A stretch of 64,000 bases of DNA from Syntrophus gentianae (lineage in GTDB: Bacteria; Desulfobacterota; Syntrophia; Syntrophales; Syntrophaceae), in contig NZ_FOBS01000011.1 in NCBI RefSeq assembly GCF_900109885.1, positions 45,593 to 109,592 on the forward strand, written 5' to 3'. Of the stretch, positions 7,283 through 14,781 are shown piece after piece. Each line of letters opens with the position of its first letter. Position 1 is the stretch's first letter. Position numbers and translations under genes: made by a program. Under the pieces are notes generated by a model. The model did not search any database. It had not been told where the DNA came from and worked only from the letters and a program-made list of their open reading frames with translations.

Positions 7283-8965
7283 ATGCTGTCACAACTGAAG
7301 ATCCGTAATTTTGCCCTGATCGATACGCTGGATATCTCCTTCGGCGAAGGCCTCAACATTCTTACAGGAGAAACCGGCGCAGGGAAATCCATTATTGTCG
7401 GGGCCATCGGGCTTTTACTGGGCGACAGGGCATCAACCGAAGACATCCGTTCGGGAACCGAGGCGGCAGAGGTGGAAGCCTTATTTGAATTGGACAAGGG
7501 GGACATTGTTCAGGATAAATTAGCGCAGGCTGGTCTTGACTGCGCAGAGGAACTAGTCATTCGGCGGGTGATTTCACGCTCCGGAAAAAACCGCGTCTAT
7601 ATCAACGGAAATCTGGCGACCCTGAATCTCCTGGCTAAAGTCAGCGAATCGCTGATGAACATCTGCGGTCAACGGGAACACTCGATCCTTTTGGATGCGG
7701 ATCGCCACCTGGATATGCTCGATTCCTTCGGACGACTGGACTCTCTCCGGAGCGAGTATAGCGGGATGTTTTCAGCCTGGCAGGATCTTCAACTGAAATT
7801 TGCAGAATTGGCCGAGACAAAGAAACGCCGCTCTGAACAGGAAGAACTTGCCCGCTTTCAACTGTCCGAGATCCGTTCGGCGAAAATAACGCTTCAGGAA
7901 GATGATCTTCTGGAAGCCCGACGGGGCATACTGCTTTCCGTACAGAAACTGATGGACGCTGCCGGTCTTGCCCATGAGCTCCTCTACGACCGGGAGGAAT
8001 CTGTTCTTGCCTCCCTGAAGAATGTGATCTCCTGTGTTCGGGAAATCCGGAAGATTGACAAATCGCTGAACCTTTCAGAATCAGAGCTGGAAGCCCATTA
8101 TTATCCCCTGGAGGAAGCAGCCTTTACCCTGCGGGATTACGCACGGCACTTGGCCCCGGATCCGGAAAGGCTCATTGAAATTGAAGATCGTCTGGAGGTC
8201 TTGAAACGTCTGAAAAAAAAATACGGCGGTACGCTCGAAGGGGTTCTTAAAAAGAAGGAGAAACTGGAGAAGGCCCTGACGGATCTATCCTGCCTGGAAG
8301 AGGATCTGGAGCGGACGAAGTCGACAGTGCGGGATGCAGAACTTCAAATGGAGGATATTGCCCGAAAGCTCTCTTCCGCAAGGCGGCAGACCGCAACGCG
8401 GCTGGAGCAGGCCATCGAAGAGGAACTGCGAAGTCTTCGCATGGAAGAGGCGGTTTTCAAGGTGATCTTTATAAATGAGATAGAGAATCGGGATCTGTTC
8501 TTCAATTCCCGGGGAATCGACCGTGTCGAGTTTTATCTTTCCGCCAATGCCGGTGAAGAACCGAAACCGCTGAATCGGATCGCTTCCGGGGGAGAACTGT
8601 CCCGAATCGTCCTGGTGATGAAAAAGGTTCTGGCAGAGGTCGGCGACGTCGGCATCATTATTTTCGATGAAGTGGACAGTGGCATCGGTGGAGAAACGGC
8701 GGACCGTGTGGGAAATAAACTGCGCGACGTCGCCCGACATTCCCAGGTGCTCTGTATTACGCATCTTCCTCAGATTGCTTGTTATGGAGACCGGCATTAC
8801 CAGGTTGTCAAAACCGCGGACAATTTTCGGACAACGACGAGGATTCAACCCCTTTCCGAGGAGGACCGACCGAGGGAAATAGCCCGGATGCTCGGCGGAC
8901 GGGAACAGACGGAAATCACGAAACGTCATGCCCGGGAAATGCTTGAACGGGCGGCAGGGAGGTAG
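7283..8965 (+). CDS. recN: DNA repair protein RecN
   Basis: 560 residues starting MLSQLKIRNFALIDTLDISF; the frame is open further upstream to 7244 but the family begins here. Walker A is GETGAGKSI (29-37), the ABC signature is ASGGELSRIVLVMKKVL, and Walker B is IIIFDEVDSGIGG, with coiled-coil arms between (residues about 155-365). RecN is an SMC-like ATPase that holds broken DNA ends together for recombinational repair. GQREHS (Q-loop) is present at about 130. Length is normal. It sits 8 bp after nadK and 3 bp before the next gene. Confidence 0.95.
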   Translation: MLSQLKIRNFALIDTLDISFGEGLNILTGETGAGKSIIVGAIGLLLGDRASTEDIRSGTEAAEVEALFELDKGDIVQDKLAQAGLDCAEELVIRRVISRSGKNRVYINGNLATLNLLAKVSESLMNICGQREHSILLDADRHLDMLDSFGRLDSLRSEYSGMFSAWQDLQLKFAELAETKKRRSEQEELARFQLSEIRSAKITLQEDDLLEARRGILLSVQKLMDAAGLAHELLYDREESVLASLKNVISCVREIRKIDKSLNLSESELEAHYYPLEEAAFTLRDYARHLAPDPERLIEIEDRLEVLKRLKKKYGGTLEGVLKKKEKLEKALTDLSCLEEDLERTKSTVRDAELQMEDIARKLSSARRQTATRLEQAIEEELRSLRMEEAVFKVIFINEIENRDLFFNSRGIDRVEFYLSANAGEEPKPLNRIASGGELSRIVLVMKKVLAEVGDVGIIIFDEVDSGIGGETADRVGNKLRDVARHSQVLCITHLPQIACYGDRHYQVVKTADNFRTTTRIQPLSEEDRPREIARMLGGREQTEITKRHAREMLERAAGR

Positions 8966-8968
8966 ATT

Positions 8969-9427
8969 ATGTTAAGAAAAGCTCGAATCGGCGATGTCAA
9001 AACGATTCACCGGATGATCAATGTCTCTTCGGGAAAAGGAGAAATCCTCCCCCGTTCCCTCATGGATATTTACGGCAACTTGCGGGATTTTTTCGTTTAT
9101 ACCGATGAAGAGCAGAATTCTCTGATCGGGATCTGCGCCATGAGCATCATCTGGGAAAATCTCGCTGAAATACGCTCACTCTTTGTCGAGGAGTCACGAC
9201 GAAAGGAAGGTATCGGCCGTCGGCTCGTGGAGGCCTGCATTTCCGAAGCCATTACCTTGGATCTTTACCGCATCTTCACCCTGACCTTCCAAGTGGAGTT
9301 CTTTTCCAGGCTGGGATTCGAGATTGTTGACCGCTCGACTCTATCGGAAAAAATATGGACGGATTGCTTCCGCTGTTCAAAATATCCGGATTATTGCGAC
9401 GAAGTGGCCATGATCCTCGAACTTTAG
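8969..9427 (+). CDS. argA: Short-form N-acetylglutamate synthase (GNAT fold)
   Basis: 152 residues, a single GNAT domain. The acetyl-CoA loop is RRKEGIGRRLV, and the C-terminal KIWTDCFRCSKYPDYCDEVAM, with its paired cysteines, is characteristic of the short ArgA found in deltaproteobacteria and actinobacteria that lack the classical kinase-like domain. The opening MLRKARIGDVKTIHRMIN and the RDFFVYTDEE segment also fit. It would acetylate glutamate to start arginine synthesis. The start is 3 bp after the recN stop (GGGAGG upstream), so expression is probably coupled. Confidence 0.8.
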   Translation: MLRKARIGDVKTIHRMINVSSGKGEILPRSLMDIYGNLRDFFVYTDEEQNSLIGICAMSIIWENLAEIRSLFVEESRRKEGIGRRLVEACISEAITLDLYRIFTLTFQVEFFSRLGFEIVDRSTLSEKIWTDCFRCSKYPDYCDEVAMILEL

Positions 9428-9445
9428 TACCTGAGGGATTAAACA

Positions 9446-10840
9446 ATGAAGAAGAAAAGTAAGAATAGGCGAAGGTCATGGATTGTCCTGATTGGTCTTC
9501 TGTTTCTCATACCTTTTTTGACCTGGGGGTGTGCCTCCCAGCCAAAACCCCGGGATCAGCAACCCCAACCGCAGCCGCAAATTCAGCCAAGCACGCCTGT
9601 TCCAATTCCGCCACCCATATCAAAACCGCCGCAATCGCCGCATCCCGGATCGACTCAAGAGCCGAAAGCCACGCTTCCGGAAGAACTTGAACCTCCCCAT
9701 CCGTACTCTCTGACACTCCTGAAGCCGGAAGAGATCCCCCTGCTGCTGGATGATCTCCCAACGGATTCCCTGCTGGCGGCTATTGATAAGAGCCTGCTCT
9801 TCTACAGCCGCGTTCCTGCAGAAATCCGTTATCCCATGGGACCGATTTTCTGCACCGCTGAAGAGTTAAGGGAAACCCTTTTATTGTTCCGGAAAATCCT
9901 TAAAAACAGCTCTTCCGAGGAGGAAAAAAAGAGGATAATCGCCGCATCCTTTGATTTTTACCAATCAGCAGGTCGTGATCAAAAGGGGACGGTTCTGTTT
10001 ACCGGATATTTTGAGCCGATCTTCAAAGGATCCCTGCAAAAAGAAGAGGCTTATCCCTTCCCTCTCTATCAGCCGCCGGAAGAAACCGTGGTAATCAATT
10101 TAGGGAAATTTAAAAGAAAATACGAAGGGGAATCTCTGACCGGGCGTCTTCTCAATGGGGAAGTGGTCCCTCATTACACCCGCAAGGAGATTGATGGGCA
10201 GGGAAGCCTGTCAGGCCGGAATCTCGAAATTGGATGGGCAGCCGATTCAATTGATCTGTTTTTCCTGCACATTCAGGGATCGGGCATCATGGTGCTGCCG
10301 GATGGAAGGAACGTACGGGTCGGTTATGCCCGATCAAACGGCCACCCCTTCCGCGGTTTGGCGAAAGTGCTTCTGGAAAGAGGGAAAATTACGGAAAGGG
10401 ACATGACGCACGAGGCCGTCAAAAGTTATCTTCAAAACCACCCGGAGGAGCGCGCCGAACTGATGCAGCAGAATCCGAGCTATGTCTTTTTCCGGATACT
10501 GGATAGCGAGAATGTCGGTTCGCACAATGTACCGCTCACAGCCGGACGTTCCATTGCCACGGATCCGAAATATTTCCCCAAGGGTGCACTGGCCCTGATT
10601 CGTCTGCGGAAACCCGTATTTTCGGGAAATGGTTCAGGGACGGGATGGGTTCCCTTTTCGCGATTTGTTCTCAATCAGGATGCGGGGGGAGCCATCAAGG
10701 GGACCGGAAGGGTTGACCTGTTCTGTGGAACCGGTCATGATGCAGAGAAAGTCGCCGGCAGCATCAAGGAGCAGGGGAACCTTTTTTTCCTTCTGAAGAA
10801 AAAAGGAATCTCCGGTAATGGCGCAGCCACGGTCTTTTGA
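9446..10840 (+). CDS. mltA: MltA-type membrane-bound lytic transglycosylase
   Basis: 464 residues. A KKKSKNRRR leader, a hydrophobic segment and a lipobox LTWGC (Cys29) predict an outer-membrane lipoprotein. Residues about 30-85 are a proline/glutamine-rich linker. The MltA domain follows (GTVLFTGYFEPIFKGS, then LEIGWAADSIDLFFLHIQGSG), and the C-terminal 3D domain carries the key aspartates (SIATDPKYFPKGALALI; FVLNQDAGGAIKGTGRVDLFCG). MltA enzymes cleave the glycan strands of peptidoglycan to 1,6-anhydro ends. It starts 18 bp after argA and is probably the last gene of this operon. Confidence 0.92.
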   Translation: MKKKSKNRRRSWIVLIGLLFLIPFLTWGCASQPKPRDQQPQPQPQIQPSTPVPIPPPISKPPQSPHPGSTQEPKATLPEELEPPHPYSLTLLKPEEIPLLLDDLPTDSLLAAIDKSLLFYSRVPAEIRYPMGPIFCTAEELRETLLLFRKILKNSSSEEEKKRIIAASFDFYQSAGRDQKGTVLFTGYFEPIFKGSLQKEEAYPFPLYQPPEETVVINLGKFKRKYEGESLTGRLLNGEVVPHYTRKEIDGQGSLSGRNLEIGWAADSIDLFFLHIQGSGIMVLPDGRNVRVGYARSNGHPFRGLAKVLLERGKITERDMTHEAVKSYLQNHPEERAELMQQNPSYVFFRILDSENVGSHNVPLTAGRSIATDPKYFPKGALALIRLRKPVFSGNGSGTGWVPFSRFVLNQDAGGAIKGTGRVDLFCGTGHDAEKVAGSIKEQGNLFFLLKKKGISGNGAATVF

Positions 10841-10995
10841 AACATCTTTCGTTCTGAAGGCCTTGCAGAGTCCATTATTTACCGATACAATCCCGGCAAA
10901 CCCGGATTTATACTTGCTTATGTAAATATTTTATGTTACTTTCACTTCGATTCATTAAACCGTTTCATTAAAAAATTAAATGGGGGAGATGAGAA

Positions 10996-11268
10996 ATGAC
11001 GAAGGCGGAATTGATTTCAGTGATTGCAGAAGAAGCAGGAATTACAAAAGCGTCCGCGTCAAAAGCACTGGCCAGCTATGTCGGAGTAGTGGCCAGGGAA
11101 CTTAAAAAGAATGGGAAACTGGGGCTTGTCGGCTTTGGAACATTTTCCGTCGTCAAGAGAAAAGCCCGCGAGGGCAGAAATCCCCAGACGGGTAAAGCCA
11201 TCAAGATTCCGGCAAAGAAGGTCGTTAAATTCAAGCCGGGGAAGGAATTATCGGACAAAGTAAAATAA
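10996..11268 (+). CDS. hup: HU-family DNA-binding protein
   Basis: 90 residues, the normal HU length. It opens MTKAELISVIAEEAGITK and has the DNA-binding arm GRNPQTGKAIKIPAKKVVKFKPGK, with the conserved RNPxTG and the intercalating proline. HU bends and compacts DNA. GGGGGAG lies upstream of the ATG. It is monocistronic: 155 bp of AT-rich DNA precedes it and a strong terminator follows. Confidence 0.95.
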   Translation: MTKAELISVIAEEAGITKASASKALASYVGVVARELKKNGKLGLVGFGTFSVVKRKAREGRNPQTGKAIKIPAKKVVKFKPGKELSDKVK

Positions 11269-11294
11269 TTTTTTCTCGACATTTTAATAATCTG

Positions 11295-11340
11295 AGAAGG
11301 CCCTCGGAGGATTCCACAAAGAGGGCCTTCTTGCGTTTGA
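11295..11340 (+). terminator. Rho-independent terminator after hup
   Basis: AGAAGGCCCTC (11295-11305) and GAGGGCCTTCT (11321-11331) are perfect 11-bp inverted arms with a 15-nt loop, 26 bp past the HU stop. The T tract is poor (TGCGTTTGA), but stem strength and position support termination. Confidence 0.8.
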
Positions 11341-11397
11341 TGGATATCTTTGATAAAGGACGAAATAATTTAAAATATTAACAGGGAGGCGCCTTCC

Positions 11398-12387
11398 TTG
11401 ACGACGAAAAGAATACTAAGCGGAATGAGGCCCACGGGAAAACTTCATCTTGGCAATCTGCACGGGGCGTTAAAGAACTGGGTGAATCTTCAGAACGAAA
11501 ATAATTATGAATGTTTTTATTTCGTGGCCGACTGGCACGCGCTGACCAGTGATTATGGCGACACGGGACAGATCCTGGAAAACATTACCGATATGGTCAT
11601 TGACTGGTTGAGCGCTGGTCTGGATCCTCAGAAGAGCACGCTTTTCGTTCAATCAAAGATCAAGGAGCATGCGGAACTCTTTCTCCTGCTGTCCATGATT
11701 ACCCCGCTTCCATGGCTGGAGCGAAATCCCACTTATAAGGAGATGAAAGAAGAGCTTACCAATCGCGATCTGTCGACTTTCGGTTTTCTGGGGTATCCCG
11801 TGCTTCAAGCGGCGGACATCATCATTTACAAGGCACACGGCGTACCTGTGGGCGTTGATCAGTTGCCCCACGTGGAACTGACTCGGGAGATCGCCCGGCG
11901 ATTCAACTTCCTCTACCGGGAAATTTTTCCCATTCCCGAGCCGCTGATTTCGGACGTCCCCAAACTCCTGGGAATCGATGGAAGAAAAATGAGCAAGTCC
12001 TATGGCAATTCCATCTTCATCAGCGACACGGGCGACGAGCTGAGCAAGAAAATCATGTCGATGTTCACGGATCCCCAGCGGATGAGAAAGACCGATCCCG
12101 GAAGACCTGAGATCTGCAATGTCTTCAGTTTTCACCAGCTTTATTCAGAGGAGGAAAGTATCAAGGAAATCGACGTCGAGTGCCGCAGGGCGGGAATCGG
12201 ATGCATTGAATGCAAGAAACGCCTGGCTGCTCGAATTACCGAGGGGCTGAAGTCCGTTCATGAACGGCAGGAATACTATCGGAGTCATATGCAGGAAGTC
12301 TCTGATATCATTGAGGACGGCAATGCCCGTGCCGAGAAAATTGCAAAAGCGACTCTCGGTGAAGTTCGGGAAGCCGTGAAAATCTGA
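11398..12387 (+). CDS. trpS: Tryptophanyl-tRNA synthetase
   Basis: 329 residues starting at TTG, chosen because GGGAGG sits 8 nt upstream and the protein begins exactly where the family does (TTKRILSGMRPTGKLHLGN). The class I HIGH-type motif is PTGKLHLGNLHG and the KMSKS loop is intact (residues 197-201, GRKMSKSYGNS). It charges tRNA-Trp. It is co-directional with rluB 18 bp downstream. Confidence 0.95.
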   Translation: MTTKRILSGMRPTGKLHLGNLHGALKNWVNLQNENNYECFYFVADWHALTSDYGDTGQILENITDMVIDWLSAGLDPQKSTLFVQSKIKEHAELFLLLSMITPLPWLERNPTYKEMKEELTNRDLSTFGFLGYPVLQAADIIIYKAHGVPVGVDQLPHVELTREIARRFNFLYREIFPIPEPLISDVPKLLGIDGRKMSKSYGNSIFISDTGDELSKKIMSMFTDPQRMRKTDPGRPEICNVFSFHQLYSEEESIKEIDVECRRAGIGCIECKKRLAARITEGLKSVHERQEYYRSHMQEVSDIIEDGNARAEKIAKATLGEVREAVKI

Positions 12388-12405
12388 AATAAAACGGTCA
12401 TCGTC

Positions 12406-13161
12406 ATGAAAGAAAGGCTGCAGAAGATCATCGCCCGCTCGGGACTGGCCTCCCGGCGTAAAGCGGAGGAAATGATCCGCGAAGGACGGGTCAGTGTCAA
12501 TTCGGAAATCGTTCGGGAGTTCGGTTCCAAGGCGGATATCGACCGGGACGAGATCCGCGTGGATGGAAAACTGATCTGTGCCGAAGAAACGAAGACCTAT
12601 CTGATGCTGAACAAGCCCCGGGGATATGTGACGACACTTCATGACCCCCAAAAAAGGCCCATGGTGATTTCCCTTCTTCCGGAGCTGGGGGTGCGGCTTT
12701 TCCCCGTCGGGCGTCTCGATTACGATTCTGAAGGTCTGCTCCTGATGACCAATGACGGTCGTTTTGCCCAGCATGTTCAACACCCCCGTTATCGTATCTC
12801 CAAAACGTACCGGGTCAAGATTTCAGGCAGGCTGAACGCCGGTGAATTTCGTCGTCTGCAGAGCGGTCTGGATCTGGAAGATGGGAAATTCATTCCCGAT
12901 GAGGTTTCCCTCGAAGAAATCAACCCTAAGAGCTCATGGCTGATCCTGAAGATCAGCGAGGGACGCAACCGGGTCATTCGCCGGGCTTTTGAACAACTGG
13001 GGCATCCTGTTTTAAGACTGATCCGGACTGCCGTTGCGGATCTGCAGCTTGGAAGTCTCGGAGAAGGGGATTACCGTTTCCTCAAGGGATGGGAAATCCG
13101 TCAGCTTCTCTCGCCTCGGAAAAAGAGCGAATCACTTGACAGATCCAGGGAGGGAAAATGA
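12406..13161 (+). CDS. rluB: rRNA pseudouridine synthase, RsuA/RluB family
   Basis: 251 residues. An N-terminal S4 RNA-binding domain (MKERLQKIIARSGLASRRKAEEMI, residues 1-60) is joined to the catalytic domain with GRLDYDSEGLLLMTNDG, where Asp105 is the nucleophile. The LMLNKPRGYVTT and GRNRVIRRAFE motifs fit the RluB/RsuA branch; RluB (23S rRNA) is more likely than RsuA, which I cannot prove. The stop overlaps the next start (ATGA at 13158-13161). Confidence 0.9.
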   Translation: MKERLQKIIARSGLASRRKAEEMIREGRVSVNSEIVREFGSKADIDRDEIRVDGKLICAEETKTYLMLNKPRGYVTTLHDPQKRPMVISLLPELGVRLFPVGRLDYDSEGLLLMTNDGRFAQHVQHPRYRISKTYRVKISGRLNAGEFRRLQSGLDLEDGKFIPDEVSLEEINPKSSWLILKISEGRNRVIRRAFEQLGHPVLRLIRTAVADLQLGSLGEGDYRFLKGWEIRQLLSPRKKSESLDRSREGK

Positions 13162-14696
13162 AAAATATCGGGACTTTTGTCGCCCCTTTGTCGGCATTGG
13201 CACTGATCACTCTATTTTTCCCTTTTTTACGGGTCTTTGCCGCACCCGTCGACGTGACCCTTTTTCCCCAATCTGCTCAGGTGATGGAGATATCCCGAGT
13301 ACCGGTGCATTTTGAGGGCATGGGACGGGGAACGGTTCAACTGATCCTTCCCGGACGGGTTTCGCCGGAGGATCTGAAAATTTTTCTGGACGAAGATCCG
13401 GATTTGAAAATATCCAATCTTTCCTGGCGTATCCTGCCATCTCGCAGATCTGCCCAGAGCGAGGCGCAATCGAAACAGCTCCGGAACCTGATGGAGGAAC
13501 GGAAGCGGCTTTCGGCGGTCATCAAGGGCTTGGAAACAGAAATCGCCTTCTGGCAATCGCAGACGAAGGCAAAGACCAAAACACTGAAAGATGCGATGAA
13601 CCTTTCTGCCGCTATTTCCCGGAGTACGAAAAAAGCCTGGCAGGAAAAGATGAACCTGGAAGGAGAATGCGAAAAACTGGATCTGCGCATCAAAAACCTT
13701 TCGGAGGAATTGAAGAAAACCTCTACAGAAGACAATGCCGAGCGGGAAGTGACTCTGTCGCTGACGGGATTGAACCCGGAGAAGAAGAATCTTTCTCTTA
13801 AATATTCCTATACCCTGGCAAATTGCGGCTGGTCGCCTCTTTACCGTCTTGAAGGTCGGTCTCTCCAAGGGCGCGTCGACTTTTCCTGGGATGCCGAGGT
13901 ATGGCAGAACAGCACACAGGACTGGAATGGTGTGAAGCTTTCCCTGGCAAGCCAACCTGTTGTTCCATCGACTTTGACAACTCGTGAAAAATCAACGGAA
14001 TGGAAAATAGAAGCTCCGAAGACGGTTAAACGCAAGAGTTCTGGAAAAGTTGAACAAGCAGATTCGGCTTCAATCCCAACCCAAAATCCTGTCGCTCCCT
14101 TCAAGAGATTTCTGGGACAGCGTTCTCTTCCCAAGGGGCAAAAGCAGATTATTCCCGTTGAAAATGCAACCTGGCCGGCTACGTTTACCCCATTGCTTCG
14201 GCCCTTTTCCCAGCGCTCCTCGCTCATCGGGGCAGCCGTCATCTCCCCTTTACCCCTGCAGATTCCGCTAAATTCAGCTTTGTTCCTGCTGGATGGCGTG
14301 CTGGTGGGTCGCTATGATTTTGATTTTTACGGCCAGGAGAAGAAGCTGTTTTTCGGCAGTGATCCTTCTATCTTTGCCGAAATCAAGATGCTGTCAAAAC
14401 CGCAGGATGTAACGGTCATAGAAGGGGAAAAGCAGGTTTGGGATTGGCACTGGCAGACGGTCGTAAAAAATGAAGGGAGCCGGGAAGTTAAAGTCCGGAT
14501 CGAAGAACCGGTCCCACAGATAAGGGATCGCCGGATCAAGTCAGAAGTTCGGGGAGAGCCGGAGGTTCTCACCGAAGCGTCGGGCGTCGGGAGCCGGGAT
14601 CTGGAATTAAAGCCAGGCGGCAGCCGCACCCTGGAAACATCGGTTCACATCGAAGCCCCTCGCGACCTTCATGTGGAAATGAGCTGGACTCCTTGA
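13158..14696 (+). CDS. Exported DUF4139-domain protein
   Basis: 512 residues with an N-terminal signal peptide ending near VFAAPVDVTLFP. Residues about 95-190 form a charged coiled coil (QLRNLMEERKRLSAVIKGLE...). The C-terminal half is DUF4139-like: YTLANCGWSPLYRLEG, FSWDAEVWQNSTQDWNGVKLSLAS and the KNEGSREVKVRIEEPVP beta segments. Members of this group (sometimes called mucoidy-inhibitor A-like) are exported proteins of unknown function with immunoglobulin-like beta sheets. Translation is coupled to rluB by a 4-bp overlap. A proline/serine-rich linker (residues about 290-345) interrupts the domain. Confidence 0.75.
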   Translation: MKNIGTFVAPLSALALITLFFPFLRVFAAPVDVTLFPQSAQVMEISRVPVHFEGMGRGTVQLILPGRVSPEDLKIFLDEDPDLKISNLSWRILPSRRSAQSEAQSKQLRNLMEERKRLSAVIKGLETEIAFWQSQTKAKTKTLKDAMNLSAAISRSTKKAWQEKMNLEGECEKLDLRIKNLSEELKKTSTEDNAEREVTLSLTGLNPEKKNLSLKYSYTLANCGWSPLYRLEGRSLQGRVDFSWDAEVWQNSTQDWNGVKLSLASQPVVPSTLTTREKSTEWKIEAPKTVKRKSSGKVEQADSASIPTQNPVAPFKRFLGQRSLPKGQKQIIPVENATWPATFTPLLRPFSQRSSLIGAAVISPLPLQIPLNSALFLLDGVLVGRYDFDFYGQEKKLFFGSDPSIFAEIKMLSKPQDVTVIEGEKQVWDWHWQTVVKNEGSREVKVRIEEPVPQIRDRRIKSEVRGEPEVLTEASGVGSRDLELKPGGSRTLETSVHIEAPRDLHVEMSWTP

Positions 14697-14781
14697 ACCT
14701 CTCCTCTCAAGAGGGCATCCCAATACCCGCCCCCGATAGATGCGCCCTGCTCATTTCACGAATAAATGATCGGCTGCAGAA

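Noticed and set aside
11350..11400. ATG start for trpS
   Set aside because: No in-frame ATG precedes the family N-terminus; TTG with GGGAGG at proper distance fits.
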